This document shows positions 8,247 through 16,970 of a stretch of 64,000 nt of DNA, in pieces. The notes beneath the pieces are model-generated. The model was not told where the DNA came from, made no database searches, and was given only the letters and a program-made list of their open reading frames with translations. How positions within the stretch are numbered: position 1 is the stretch's first letter; each line of letters begins with the position of its first letter. Position numbers and translations under genes: made by a program. Source of the DNA: Merdivicinus sp050943495 (GTDB taxonomy: Bacteria > Bacillota > Clostridia > Oscillospirales > Ruminococcaceae); assembly GCA_050943495.1 (NCBI GenBank), contig JBMNPH010000005.1, forward strand, positions 1 to 64,000, in the 5' to 3' direction.

Positions 8247-10203
8247 CCATCAGATCCTCCAGATCTTTCATAAATTTCCGATTTTTGCGGCTGCATGCTA
8301 CCAGCATCGGCGCGCAGGCATCCCGTCCGCTGATGGGAATTTCCCATCCGATCCGCGTTTCCAGTTCGAGAAACTGTTCCACAAAGTCGAGAATTCCCCG
8401 ATGGATCTCACAGATTCGGTCTGCACCAGATGGCTTTGGCTTGAAACGACAGACCGGATTTCCATCTTTATTCAGATAAAAGCCGATCAAACTGCCTTCA
8501 GGCGCCCCCAAAAGCAATTCCCAATACAGATTGTGCCCGTTTGCCGGATCGTGAAATTTCCAGATGTCGCGGTTTTCTGCCTGGGAAAACAGATAGCTTA
8601 CCACCTGCCCACTCATCCGGAAGAGTTCGGTATTATCTGGCTCTGCACTGAAAAAGCTGTTTGTCCCTGCCACCATGCCAATAATCCTGCATTCCATTCC
8701 CCAGAGCCGGCGGACTGCCGTATCCAGCATCATGGCGCCGCTCGCCGCCCAGCCAATATCAACTGCAACTGCCGTCTGACAATCTCCAAGTATCCCTTGG
8801 ATATACTTTCCGCCTGCCTCCACCTGTTCCTGATAATGTTCCAGTACCTGATTCCAATTGTCAAGAAGGTATTCCTGCATCATTTCCGCGATTTTCGGTG
8901 TCAGTTCTTCCTCCGGCTTCACGCCGATTGCCTGACAAATCGGATCCAGCTGTTCGTTCAGTTCCATTGCCTCAAGAATTTTTCGGATTGTGTCATGGCG
9001 GCTTGTCTTATGGAACAGAAATCGCCGAAAGTAATCTGCCTTATAAAATCCAGCTGTCAATTTCAGGGCAGCCAGCCTCGACCAGTACAGATATTCCGTA
9101 TGTTCCTCCGGATACATTCGCTGATAAGCCTTCTGAAGGAGAAAGCCATCTCGCGACAAAAACAGAATTTTATCAATCGAATACCGCTCGGCATATTCAT
9201 GGAGAAACCGGCAGTATCCGATCACAAACAATCCGCCATATACATATCCGTATTCATATTCCCGCGAAAAAACGGAAGTTCCATTATACAGATGGCTATT
9301 CACCAGTCCGCGATAAATACTCCCCACTATCGAAGAGAGATCTTCGACGCGGTACCGTCCACCTAACTGCTGTACGCTGGGATACCAATATGCTTGAATG
9401 TGATGGAGCTGCGCCTGTTTGCAGTCCGAAATTGGATGATCCCCAACATGGACAATTGTTCCGTTCGTTTCCCGACGCAGAAGATCATACAATTCGCCGC
9501 TGCTTTTGGAAACGCCCGCATCACCCGAAACAAAATATTCCGAAAAGGTACCATATCCGCACAGATCCAAAAGTTCCCGAATCCGATTTTTTCCCAAATA
9601 CATGTCGGATGTAACGACCATTCGCTTTCCCCGGCGCCGCAATTCCTTCACTATCTGGAATAAATATGGATTTGCCGTACAACATCGCCATTCGCAGTCC
9701 CATTCCACTTGTACTCCAATTTCCATTGGAATTCCGGTTTCCCGTTCCATTTCCGCCCAAATCTGTTCCAACGTTACCTCACACGTTCCAGATTGCCTGT
9801 ACTGCTTTTCCCTTGCATGCTGTTCCGCTTCCATCCGGATTTGCCGAAAATCAGGATAATGCAGCTTCATTCCGACCAAATAAAACAAATCCGAGGGGTG
9901 AGAAAACGGACGCAGGATCAGCGTATCAAATACATCAAAGGAAATGACATCGGCTGCCGCCAGCTTTTCGGCAAATAATTCCGGGGGTTCCCGTCCGGAT
10001 AGGGAAGATTCGCTTTCCGGTCGGGGAAGGCGAGGTATCTCAAATATGGAATTGCCGGAAAATGGTAGGCAATACCGCAGATTCAGCCAGAGCAGATACA
10101 GCAGCGCCATCCAGCGGCCACCGCCATTCTGCCGGAAAAGCAGGTAATGTTCTCGGATTTTCGGAATCCGGTTGACGAATATCTGATATAGCTGTTGCTT
10201 CAC
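8227..10203 (-). CDS. HAD-like hydrolase fused to a polysaccharide-locus domain of unknown function
   Basis: 658 residues. Residues about 85-265 are a HAD-type domain: ISFDVFDTLILRPF (nucleophile Asp, although the usual DGT is DTL), MVVTSDMYLG and VHVGDHPISDCK. Residues about 300-570 form a second domain with ILFLSRDGFLLQKA, YLYWSRLAALKL and VAVDIGWAASGAM; the same domain occurs alone in the protein encoded at 11744-13102. The start is GTG at 10203 with AAGGA at 6 nt; an ATG 7 nt upstream is out of frame. It follows the ABC ATPase gene by 3 nt. Such proteins recur in clostridial capsule loci but I know of no demonstrated reaction; it may modify or hydrolyse a phosphorylated glycan intermediate (inference). 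Confidence 0.72.
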   Translation of the reverse strand: MKQQLYQIFVNRIPKIREHYLLFRQNGGGRWMALLYLLWLNLRYCLPFSGNSIFEIPRLPRPESESSLSGREPPELFAEKLAAADVISFDVFDTLILRPFSHPSDLFYLVGMKLHYPDFRQIRMEAEQHAREKQYRQSGTCEVTLEQIWAEMERETGIPMEIGVQVEWDCEWRCCTANPYLFQIVKELRRRGKRMVVTSDMYLGKNRIRELLDLCGYGTFSEYFVSGDAGVSKSSGELYDLLRRETNGTIVHVGDHPISDCKQAQLHHIQAYWYPSVQQLGGRYRVEDLSSIVGSIYRGLVNSHLYNGTSVFSREYEYGYVYGGLFVIGYCRFLHEYAERYSIDKILFLSRDGFLLQKAYQRMYPEEHTEYLYWSRLAALKLTAGFYKADYFRRFLFHKTSRHDTIRKILEAMELNEQLDPICQAIGVKPEEELTPKIAEMMQEYLLDNWNQVLEHYQEQVEAGGKYIQGILGDCQTAVAVDIGWAASGAMMLDTAVRRLWGMECRIIGMVAGTNSFFSAEPDNTELFRMSGQVVSYLFSQAENRDIWKFHDPANGHNLYWELLLGAPEGSLIGFYLNKDGNPVCRFKPKPSGADRICEIHRGILDFVEQFLELETRIGWEIPISGRDACAPMLVACSRKNRKFMKDLEDLMDEAHIG

Positions 10204-10206
10204 CGC

Positions 10207-10953
10207 TCATCCTTCCTTCATTTTTTCGTATCGGGAGCAGATCTCCTGTGGATCCCCGATTCCCCTCAATTGTCCTTTTTCAATCCAGATCACCCGACTG
10301 CAATTCTGTCGGATCACCGGGGTGGAATGGGACACAATTAACACCGTTGACCCGCTGTGGATCATTTCTCGAATGCGCGCTTCGCTCTTTTTTCGGAAAA
10401 AGAGATCTCCCACGCTCAGCACTTCGTCCAATATCAGAATTTCCGGTGCATCTCCGGCAGTAGCAATCGCAAATCCTAGTCGGGAGACCATTCCGGAGGA
10501 ATAGTTCCGCACCTTTTCCTCCATAAATCCTTCCAGTTCCGCAAACCGCACAATTTCATCAAAATGCCGATCGATCCATTCTTTCTGATACCCAATCAGT
10601 GCTCCGTTCAGGTAGACATTTTCCCGGCCGGTCAATTCCGGATCAAATCCTGTGCCCAAGGTCAGCAACTGTACTTTTTTTCGATCCACCAATACGGTTC
10701 CTTCCGTGGGAATCAGCGCACCGGAAATGATTTTTAAAAGGGTGCTTTTGCCGGAACCATTGGTGCCGATGACGCCGATTACCTCACCTCGCTGAATTTG
10801 AAAACTGATGTGATTCAGAGCCGTAAACATTTCAACCTGATGTTCTCTCCGCAATCTGCGCAGCAGCAATTCCTTCAGACTGGTCGCCTCATTTTTGGCC
10901 CGCCGAAACCGCATGGTAACATTTCGGACCATAATTACCGCTTTTTCCGGCAT
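10207..10953 (-). CDS. ABC transporter ATP-binding protein, Wzt/TagH type polysaccharide exporter
   Basis: 248 residues. ATPase of a polysaccharide or teichoic-acid ABC exporter working with the permease encoded just upstream. Walker A is GTNGSGKSTLLK, the signature is YSSGMVSRLGFA (the degenerate form typical of the Wzt/TagH branch rather than LSGGQ), and Walker B is ILILDEVLSVGD; the switch His is in IVSHSTPV. The N-terminal motif RFRRAKNEATSLKELLLRR is the characteristic linker of this branch. It lacks the long C-terminal carbohydrate-binding domain of many Wzt proteins, so it resembles TagH-type or short forms. AAGGAGG precedes the ATG; 15 nt separate it from the permease gene. Confidence 0.9.
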   Translation of the reverse strand: MPEKAVIMVRNVTMRFRRAKNEATSLKELLLRRLRREHQVEMFTALNHISFQIQRGEVIGVIGTNGSGKSTLLKIISGALIPTEGTVLVDRKKVQLLTLGTGFDPELTGRENVYLNGALIGYQKEWIDRHFDEIVRFAELEGFMEEKVRNYSSGMVSRLGFAIATAGDAPEILILDEVLSVGDLFFRKKSEARIREMIHSGSTVLIVSHSTPVIRQNCSRVIWIEKGQLRGIGDPQEICSRYEKMKEG

Positions 10954-10968
10954 TATCTTCCCGCCTCC

Positions 10969-11742
10969 TTACAGCTTCTGCAAAATCCGGACTCGGTTTT
11001 TCCGGAAAATCCAATATCCCAATCCGCAAATTCCCGCACTCCACACGATCATTCGGATCCAATCCCCGAAAACAGGAAACTGCCCATACAGAACCGCTTC
11101 TCGCAGACAGTGAATATAAGCGTAAAGGGGATTGTTCCGGATCACCACCTGAATTACTCCCTCCAACTGCTCAGCAGGATAAAAAATAGCGGAACAGTAC
11201 ATCCAGAGTGTCAGAAACACAGAGTACAGGTGGCGAATATCGCCGAAAAATACAGCTGCTGTCGCCAGTATATAGGAGATTCCAAGCGAAAACGCCGTCA
11301 GAAACAAAAGAATCAGCGGCGAAATCAGCATTGCCCATTTCGGTGTAATCCGGAATACAAGCAGCAGCACACTGTATGCCACCAACGAATATCCGAGGTT
11401 GACCAATGCCGTATAGACGCGGGTGAGAATGAAAAGATCCATCGGAAATTTCACTTTGAGCAGAAGCATTTTATTGTCTGCCAGTGCCGTCATAGCTGCC
11501 GTAGTCGCACCGGTAAAGGTTTGCCACAGCAGATAGCCGGTCAGATAGTAGATCGGAAAATTTTCAATGGAACGACGAAATAGTTGCGAAAAAATCAAGG
11601 ATAGGACGCTCATTGACAGTAGGGGATTTAAGACACTCCAAACAATTCCCAGATAGGATCGGGCGTATTTCCGCTTGATTTCCCGCATCGTCAGCTGCTG
11701 CACCACAAAGGCAAACTGCCTGCGCTGTGAAATGTCCTTCAT
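10969..11742 (-). CDS. ABC-2 type permease, Wzm/TagG polysaccharide exporter
   Basis: 257 residues. Integral membrane subunit of the glycan exporter. The cytoplasmic N-terminus has the conserved REIKRKYARSYLGIVWSVLNPL amphipathic/first-helix pattern of TagG/Wzm proteins and about six membrane segments follow, including IYYLTGYLLWQTF and a C-terminal pair after YAYIHCLREAVLYG, which is a family hallmark. The start at 11742 is chosen because AAGGAGG lies 9 nt upstream; the open frame continues to 11787. With the adjacent ATPase it implies that the repeat or full chain is made on the cytoplasmic side and then exported whole; I saw no Wzx flippase or Wzy polymerase in the window. Confidence 0.9.
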   Translation of the reverse strand: MKDISQRRQFAFVVQQLTMREIKRKYARSYLGIVWSVLNPLLSMSVLSLIFSQLFRRSIENFPIYYLTGYLLWQTFTGATTAAMTALADNKMLLLKVKFPMDLFILTRVYTALVNLGYSLVAYSVLLLVFRITPKWAMLISPLILLFLTAFSLGISYILATAAVFFGDIRHLYSVFLTLWMYCSAIFYPAEQLEGVIQVVIRNNPLYAYIHCLREAVLYGQFPVFGDWIRMIVWSAGICGLGYWIFRKNRVRILQKL

Positions 11743-11743
11743 C

Positions 11744-13102
11744 TTAAATCCTCCTTTCTCTCCGGAAACGAATGATTTTCCATCCATATCGCACTGCCTG
11801 AAACAGTCGGTACTGCATGAGATGATACCGAACCCGTCTCCCGCTGCGAACTACGCTTCCTTCATACCAAGCACTTTGCTGGACTTTCTTTCTTTCCTCA
11901 TCAACAGTCATCATGAGCCTTGGGATAAGATGATAAGCCTTTAATTCTTGTTCCGTTAGTATTGGTGCAATCTCTGATTCTTCCTCATCCAATACATCAT
12001 CTGAAAAATGCAGGCGGCCGAAAATTTCCGCTTCCTCTACCGACGGATTTCCCATGAATTTCTCCATCAGTCCTCGGATAACTTTTCGATCTGCTTCTCT
12101 GCTGTCGAAGTCCGGCTCTGTATCTGCAAGCAAATGAATATAAGGCAGCAGATATTGTTCCATTTTCTGAATGAAATTATTCCGATCTGCTTCCATTTTT
12201 CCGTAACAAGGCAAGTATCGCCCCTTTTCCAAACGATAGGAAAGGGTCATTCCGTGAGGTGCCATGGAAACCGCTTCCAGCAGAGAGTTATTGAATCCAA
12301 TTTTTTTCCGCAGACCATTTTCCGGACCAAAGTAATAGGTGTGGTAATCTGACCTTTGCGTACCTGGTGGCAAATCATACAATCCCCAGTAATATCCCTC
12401 TAAAGGTGCAGTTTGACCAAGCAAAAAGAGTACTTCTCCCAAAGACTTCTGCATCGAACCGACCCATCCGCTGTCTACAATTGCATACGAGATTCCATCC
12501 AAAAGCCCTTCCTGCTGCAAATATCCCGAAAGTCCCGGCATTGCGGCGCGGGAATGAGCCTCCACAATTCGGCGAAATTCTTTGCATCTGCCAACCTGGT
12601 GGCGCACCTGGGCTAAATTTTTTTCCGAAAGAGACTCTTCCGGCGGAAACGACAGTCCCAGCATCTCCGTAATTTCTTGACATTCCGAATCGGTCAGACT
12701 CGCCCGTTTCAGAATGTTTTGTACCGTCACATGCATGCTATTTCGACAGAGAAACTCCACTGTTTTTTCCCAATTCCGATGAAAAAGAGGCAATCGAATG
12801 GCATAGCGCGAAATGCTCAGATACCGGCACTCTATTGGAATACAGCGTTTTTCACAAAGAACTTTTGCCGCCTTCCAGGGAAAATATCCGTCTCTTGCCA
12901 GAAAGTACAACCGTTTTTTTCCGCTGCGCATCGTTTCTTCTAAGAGCCATTCTACAAATCCTCCCAGAGCGGGCGCAAGTACAAAGGATGCTATCACAGC
13001 GGCAGGCTCCTCTGGCGAAACAATCTGTTCTAATATTCCAGCCATCCGGGGAGAATGCTGCCATATTCGCCGGTATTTTTCCATCCTTTCCTGATACCCC
13101 AT
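11744..13102 (-). CDS. Polysaccharide-locus protein made of the domain shared with the HAD fusion
   Basis: 452 residues, no HAD domain. It aligns by eye with the C-terminal half of the protein at 8227-10203: RLYFLARDGYFPWKAAKV against ILFLSRDGFLLQKA, CRYLSISRYAIRLP against YLYWSRLAALKL, and AIVDSGWVGSMQKSL against VAVDIGWAASGAM. The spacing of these blocks is also similar. The C-terminus is basic (RYGWKIIRFRRERRI) and could sit at the membrane. It begins 6 nt after the GT2 gene and ends 1 nt before the permease start, so it is cotranscribed with glycan export. AAAGG about 10 nt upstream supports the start at 13102. The function is not known to me; the recurrent Asp-rich motifs suggest an enzyme active site. 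Confidence 0.65.
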   Translation of the reverse strand: MGYQERMEKYRRIWQHSPRMAGILEQIVSPEEPAAVIASFVLAPALGGFVEWLLEETMRSGKKRLYFLARDGYFPWKAAKVLCEKRCIPIECRYLSISRYAIRLPLFHRNWEKTVEFLCRNSMHVTVQNILKRASLTDSECQEITEMLGLSFPPEESLSEKNLAQVRHQVGRCKEFRRIVEAHSRAAMPGLSGYLQQEGLLDGISYAIVDSGWVGSMQKSLGEVLFLLGQTAPLEGYYWGLYDLPPGTQRSDYHTYYFGPENGLRKKIGFNNSLLEAVSMAPHGMTLSYRLEKGRYLPCYGKMEADRNNFIQKMEQYLLPYIHLLADTEPDFDSREADRKVIRGLMEKFMGNPSVEEAEIFGRLHFSDDVLDEEESEIAPILTEQELKAYHLIPRLMMTVDEERKKVQQSAWYEGSVVRSGRRVRYHLMQYRLFQAVRYGWKIIRFRRERRI

Positions 13103-13108
13103 CCTTTT

Positions 13109-13957
13109 TCAACCTTTCATATGGAATGATTGATCCGTCACGAAGACTTTCCGCTTCCTTCGGATGCTATAGTGAACGAAGGCCGGCACTGCACCAACCA
13201 ACAGCGGTTTCAGCACGTAAGGAAAGGTCGCTTTATTGAGAATTCCCAGTTCTTGAAATCCCTTGCTTCGTACCTTCATTTCTCGAATCCGGCGCTGATA
13301 GGTTCGCTTCCGATAAGAGGTATAGCTCTCCCAATATTGCAGCAGCGGTTCCTGCAAGTTATATCCTCGGTTTCCCGTACTGTGAAGCCGCATGAACAGT
13401 TCATAATCCTCATTCCCCCTATTCCGACGAGCAGTACTGTATCCTCTGTTTTTCAGCAGTACCTCTCGTCGGAACATTACCGTTGGATGGATGTAGGGCG
13501 AATTAAATAGAAAATCTCTTTTGGAAGGAGTTTCCGGCATTTTTTGATATCCCCAGATGCCGTTCTCATCCATCAGTTCGGCATTGGAACCCACCCATTG
13601 AAACTGAGGATGGGCATCTAAAAAATCAGATTGTTTTTGAAGCCTATCCTTCGCTGCAATATCGTCATCATCCATCCGCGCGATATATTGCCCTTCCGCA
13701 TGAAAAAGGCACTCATTCAGTGCATGGGAAAGTCCATGATTTTGATTATCACGAATATATTGGATCCGGCTGTCCAGCGCGGCAGCTTTCCGGATAATCC
13801 GGGCAAATGCCTCATCAGAACCGTCATCGTAAAGCAGCATTTCCCAGTTGTCAAAACTCTGCCGCATTATGGAATGCACTGCTTGGAAAAGGCGTCTTTT
13901 CTCCGGATTATATACTCCCATTATGATACTGATTTCTGGTTTTTGTCTGTTTTTCAT
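13109..13957 (-). CDS. Family 2 glycosyltransferase
   Basis: 282 residues. Single GT-A domain: ISIIMGVYNPEKR, LLYDDGSDEAF, the metal-binding ARMDDDD motif, and a NEDYELFMRL segment carrying the likely catalytic base (ED). The C-terminal third is basic and probably membrane-associated. A longer frame starts at 13993, but GAGGA 8 nt before the ATG at 13957 favours the shorter start; either way the gene overlaps the end of the upstream GT4 gene, here by 50 nt. It is the second gene of the polysaccharide operon and should add an early sugar to the lipid-linked chain; the donor is unknown. Confidence 0.87.
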   Translation of the reverse strand: MKNRQKPEISIIMGVYNPEKRRLFQAVHSIMRQSFDNWEMLLYDDGSDEAFARIIRKAAALDSRIQYIRDNQNHGLSHALNECLFHAEGQYIARMDDDDIAAKDRLQKQSDFLDAHPQFQWVGSNAELMDENGIWGYQKMPETPSKRDFLFNSPYIHPTVMFRREVLLKNRGYSTARRNRGNEDYELFMRLHSTGNRGYNLQEPLLQYWESYTSYRKRTYQRRIREMKVRSKGFQELGILNKATFPYVLKPLLVGAVPAFVHYSIRRKRKVFVTDQSFHMKG

Positions 13958-15140
13958 CTTGCTTTTCCTCGATTCTCTGTTCCATATCGGCATAAATCCT
14001 TCTCATTAAAAATCCAGTGTATTTCTTATCAAAAGGTCTTGCAGAAGCAGTACAGTAAGCCTTCATTTTTTCGCGATTTATCGGATCAAGATTTCGGATT
14101 GTCTCAATACTTTCTGCAAATTCATCCACATCATCATATCGACAGATAAACCCATTTTTGCCCTGTTTCATATATTCGCGGGTACCGCGGTTATCTGACG
14201 CAATGACTGGGATTCCCATCGCAAGGGATTCCAGTGCGGCCATACCCAACCCTTCCCGCTTGGAGGGAAAGGCAGTGGCATCCGCACATCCAAGCATCTG
14301 GGGAATATCCGTTCGATGGCCGTATAGCGTGACATTATCCTCCAGCCCCATTTCTGATATCCATTGTTCCATCCTTTGCCGGAAAAAGCCATCACCACAA
14401 ATCCCATAATGAATGGAGGAAATATCTTTGTGTATATGTTTCAATTTTGCCAGAGCTTGCAGTATAACTCGATGATTTTTATTTTCGTTCAATTCTCCGA
14501 TGGAGAGCAAAAAGAATATTTCCTCTCCTAGTCCCAACTGTTTTCTCAATGTGTTTCGCTCTTCTAACGGAATTGGTTTGAATATTTCCAGATCCAATCC
14601 CACCCCAGGTAGCTGATACAGAGTTCCATTCTTTTTTAAACGAAAATTCCGTGCATTCCGGTAATCCTCTTGATTAATCACGATCAGTATGTCCGTATAG
14701 TGTGCCAATTTTTTTTCGGCCTGATAGTAAAACAAACGATTGATAAATGGGGCACCTTGATAAAAGTGAAATCCATGGGCGGTATAGAGTATGACGGGAC
14801 TTCGTTCCGGGCACAGTCTTCCCGTCAGACGTCCCAGTAAACCGCCTACTGGGGTATGACAATGGATCGCCTGGATCGGGTATTTTTTCATCAGCGTTAA
14901 TAATTGTCGCAGTGCCTTTTGATTATTCCGAATCAAAAACGGCGATCGGGCAATCTCAATCGGATGCACCATTACGTTCATTTTGTGAAGTCTCTCCAAA
15001 TCGGAGATGTAATTTGGTTCGTAAATATTTGTCGCATAATGCACGACATATCCCATTTGCTGTAGAATTCTGACGTTTTCCCGCTCAAATTTTCCAACAA
15101 AATCATTGGTGGTTGTAAGAATCAGGATATGTTTCTCCAT
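13908..15140 (-). CDS. Family 4 glycosyltransferase (GT-B), first gene of the polysaccharide operon
   Basis: 410 residues. Retaining GT-B enzyme: N-terminal acceptor domain with HILILTTTNDFVGKFERENV, the AIHCHTPVGGLLGRL and YTAHGFHFYQGAP segments typical of EpsD/CapM-like transferases, then the donor domain with SIGELNENKNH, CGDGFF and FPSKREGLGMAALESLAMG, which carries the Glu-x7-Glu motif. ATG 15140 is chosen; a TTG 9 nt upstream is also possible because GGAG sits closer to it. The 490-nt gap upstream holds the presumed promoter and makes this the operon's first gene. CapM-like relatives transfer N-acetylated sugars or galactose, but the sequence alone does not decide the donor. Confidence 0.87.
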   Translation of the reverse strand: MEKHILILTTTNDFVGKFERENVRILQQMGYVVHYATNIYEPNYISDLERLHKMNVMVHPIEIARSPFLIRNNQKALRQLLTLMKKYPIQAIHCHTPVGGLLGRLTGRLCPERSPVILYTAHGFHFYQGAPFINRLFYYQAEKKLAHYTDILIVINQEDYRNARNFRLKKNGTLYQLPGVGLDLEIFKPIPLEERNTLRKQLGLGEEIFFLLSIGELNENKNHRVILQALAKLKHIHKDISSIHYGICGDGFFRQRMEQWISEMGLEDNVTLYGHRTDIPQMLGCADATAFPSKREGLGMAALESLAMGIPVIASDNRGTREYMKQGKNGFICRYDDVDEFAESIETIRNLDPINREKMKAYCTASARPFDKKYTGFLMRRIYADMEQRIEEKQDEKQTKTRNQYHNGSI

Positions 15141-15389
15141 GCTGCGCAATCCCTCTCCATTGTTTGTTTAAAGGCAGATGTCAGCTTTAACGATATTGCA
15201 GTTATAAAGCTTATCCTTCCAAATCATCCCGATAATACAGGAAGTCTTACAATAGTTTCGCCATGGAGATACAGTTTTATTCGATCAATTTATACCAAAT
15301 GAAAGGAGATAAGTTATATTTTGGAACATGTATCTTTATCTTGGAAGAATCCTTGCATTAAAATAATACAGATTATTTTTAATGATTTT

Positions 15390-15527
15390 TTATATATTAC
15401 ACAGATCATAAGAAATAAGGAAAAACGAAAAAAAGCCCAGAACAATTTGTTCTGGGCTTTTCTTATAGGAAAAATACAGTTCATAATTTTTCCACTGTTT
15501 ACGATCAAGTTCTTTAATTTCCAACAT
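15390..15527 (-). pseudogene. Possible remnant of a small gene (GNAT-like N-terminus)
   Basis: A 45-codon minus-strand frame begins at an ATG (15527) with TTGGAG 9 nt upstream and reads MLEIKELDRKQWKNYELYFS before running through the terminator hairpin at 15431-15461. The opening looks like the first strand and helix of a GNAT acetyltransferase, then coding character is lost. Either a truncated acetyltransferase gene or a chance frame; low confidence. Confidence 0.3.
15431..15461 (-). terminator. Strong hairpin terminator or attenuator
   Basis: Perfect 14-bp stem AAAAGCCCAGAACA/TGTTCTGGGCTTTT with a 3-nt loop; on the minus strand it is followed by a run of seven T. It lies downstream of another terminator and about 290 nt before the first gene of the polysaccharide operon, so it may end a short transcript or attenuate the operon. 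Confidence 0.65.
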
Positions 15528-15560
15528 GAAGATTCTCCAAGTTATAAATTTGTATATGCA

Positions 15561-15592
15561 AAAAATACCTGATAATAAAATCAGGTATTTTT
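15561..15592 (-). terminator. Terminator of the methyltransferase gene
   Basis: Stem AAAAATACCTGAT/ATCAGGTATTTTT with a 6-nt loop, about 40 nt beyond the methyltransferase stop; the minus-strand product ends in a run of T. Confidence 0.75.
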
Positions 15593-15632
15593 GTGTCTTT
15601 GGTGACCGTTTTTACTGGCAATAATACTAATT

Positions 15633-16505
15633 TCATTTGATGCCCCTGATCACCATAATGATTGAAACATTGGTATCCCATTGTTTCTCACCACGTTTAT
15701 ACTGCTCTATTCGAGCATCATATTTTGCGTTTGTGAGATGCTTCATTTCATTAACCTCTTGCGTTGTAAAATGTTCAGGCATGGTATGCAACACCGATTC
15801 TATTGCGTCCAAAGCGGTGTATCTATTTGAATTGATCATATCCAGCGCCAGCGAAACCGAAAACTTGGGATTATCCGGAGTCAAATCAACTGTAATAAAA
15901 CCGGTACTGATATTAGAAAAACCATACTCAGCCATTACAGTCGGTATTTCCGCTTCACTCATAGGATATTTGCACACAGCAAATCGATCCATTGAATCAT
16001 CATACTGTTCCACCTTTTTCCAAAACTGCTGCTCATACTCATTAGAAGCGGTGCATTTGGGATTAATATGGATCCCTTTTCGGGACGAAAGCACAAGGCA
16101 TACGCCATTTGGCTTTAATACCCTTATTTGCTCACCGTAAAACTTTGATGGTTCAATATGCTCAGCTACTGTATTCGATATGGTTACATCAAAAGTATTA
16201 TCCTCAAATGGAAGTGCAGTTGCATCACCTTCCACAAAATTTACTTCCGGTTCGTATTCTGCAGCAAACCGAATAAACTCGCTATCACGATCAACTGCTG
16301 TTATCTCAGCGTAAGGATACCAACGATGGAGAGCACTAGCAAGTGCACCAGGACCACAGCCTATCTCGAGTATTTTTAGTTTCCTATTTGCATCCAGATT
16401 AAACAGGCGTCTGTATTGATCCGAAAACAAATCATCAAAACGCAATTTGCGTGAAAAATATAATGTTTTCGTACCTTGCACATACTTTGACCAAAGAGTG
16501 TTCAT
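15633..16505 (-). CDS. Class I SAM-dependent methyltransferase
   Basis: 290 residues. Rossmann-fold methyltransferase: motif I ILEIGCGPGALASAL binds S-adenosylmethionine, motif II acidic residue is in ITAVDRDSEF, and ALPFEDNTFDVTISN gives the UbiE/Coq5-like motif, followed by IRVLKPNGVCLV. The substrate cannot be told. GAGGAATAAGGGA lies before the ATG. The gene stands alone, with its own terminator, between the tRNA cluster and the polysaccharide operon. Its base composition looks more A+T-rich than its neighbours by eye, which could mean separate acquisition. Confidence 0.82.
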   Translation of the reverse strand: MNTLWSKYVQGTKTLYFSRKLRFDDLFSDQYRRLFNLDANRKLKILEIGCGPGALASALHRWYPYAEITAVDRDSEFIRFAAEYEPEVNFVEGDATALPFEDNTFDVTISNTVAEHIEPSKFYGEQIRVLKPNGVCLVLSSRKGIHINPKCTASNEYEQQFWKKVEQYDDSMDRFAVCKYPMSEAEIPTVMAEYGFSNISTGFITVDLTPDNPKFSVSLALDMINSNRYTALDAIESVLHTMPEHFTTQEVNEMKHLTNAKYDARIEQYKRGEKQWDTNVSIIMVIRGIK

Positions 16506-16731
16506 TCCCTTATTCCTCTTTTCAAGTTTAATACTTTAAGAATGGTAAAGAGTTTATCTAAATTTCATTTTTCCGAATTTCCTGTCTACTCCATAGTTGA
16601 GGAATCAGACAAAACTCCGCTTTTGTTTATTAAAAATCTTTGTTTTGCCATTTTGGGGAAAAGGTATCTATGGGAAATCACTTTGGATTTTGCATTCTAA
16701 AAAGCCCACAAACCCGTATAAATACTAAAAA

Positions 16732-16759
16732 ATGTGCCTGACAATAAAATCAGGCACAT
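16732..16759 (-). terminator. Terminator of the tRNA Pro-Thr-Tyr operon
   Basis: Stem ATGTGCCTGA/TCAGGCACAT with an 8-nt loop just past tRNA-Tyr; the minus strand continues with a T-run (TTTTTTAG). Confidence 0.8.
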
Positions 16760-16763
16760 AATC

Positions 16764-16849
16764 TGGTGGACGAGGGTGGATTCGGACCACCGAAGCTGAA
16801 AAGCAACAGATTTACAGTCTGCCCCCTTTGGCCACTCGGGAACTCGTCC
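16764..16849 (-). tRNA. tRNA-Tyr (GTA)
   Basis: 86 nt, with encoded CCA. Acceptor GGACGAG/CTCGTCC pairs fully; anticodon loop reads CTGTAAA with GTA; a long class II variable arm follows, as expected for bacterial tRNA-Tyr; the T arm contains GGTCCGAATCC. It is the last gene of a three-tRNA transcript. Confidence 0.95.
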
Positions 16850-16868
16850 ATATTAAATTATAAGAAAG

Positions 16869-16944
16869 TGGAGCTGGTGGACGGACTCGAACCCCCGACC
16901 TGCTGATTACAAATCAGCTGCTCTACCAACTGAGCTACACCAGC
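16869..16944 (-). tRNA. tRNA-Thr (TGT)
   Basis: 76 nt, with encoded CCA. Acceptor GCTGGTG/CACCAGC, D arm AGCTCAGTTGGTAGAGC, anticodon loop TTTGTAA with TGT, T loop GGTTCGAGTCC. Middle gene of the Pro-Thr-Tyr transcript. Confidence 0.96.
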
Positions 16945-16970
16945 AAATTTTACGCCCTAGCCCCATAAAA

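Larger units (their letters stand above)
15141..15632. other. Intergenic leader region upstream of the polysaccharide operon
   Basis: Gap of 492 nt between the methyltransferase gene and the GT4 gene. It holds two hairpin terminators (15561-15592 and 15431-15461) and a 45-codon open frame with a plausible ribosome binding site (15390-15527, minus). From 15150 to 15430 I see A+T-rich sequence with no promoter close to consensus, although the operon's promoter should be here. An AAGGAGAT near 15304 precedes a plus-strand TTG frame that I do not accept as a gene. Confidence 0.5.

Noticed and set aside
8236..9366. A 376-codon plus-strand frame in the HAD fusion gene
   Set aside because: Antisense shadow; Cys/His/Phe-rich composition and no start site.
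15321..15572. An 83-codon plus-strand frame with AAAGGAGAT upstream of a TTG
   Set aside because: It runs through both arms of a terminator hairpin, is very A+T-rich and shows no domain; probably chance.
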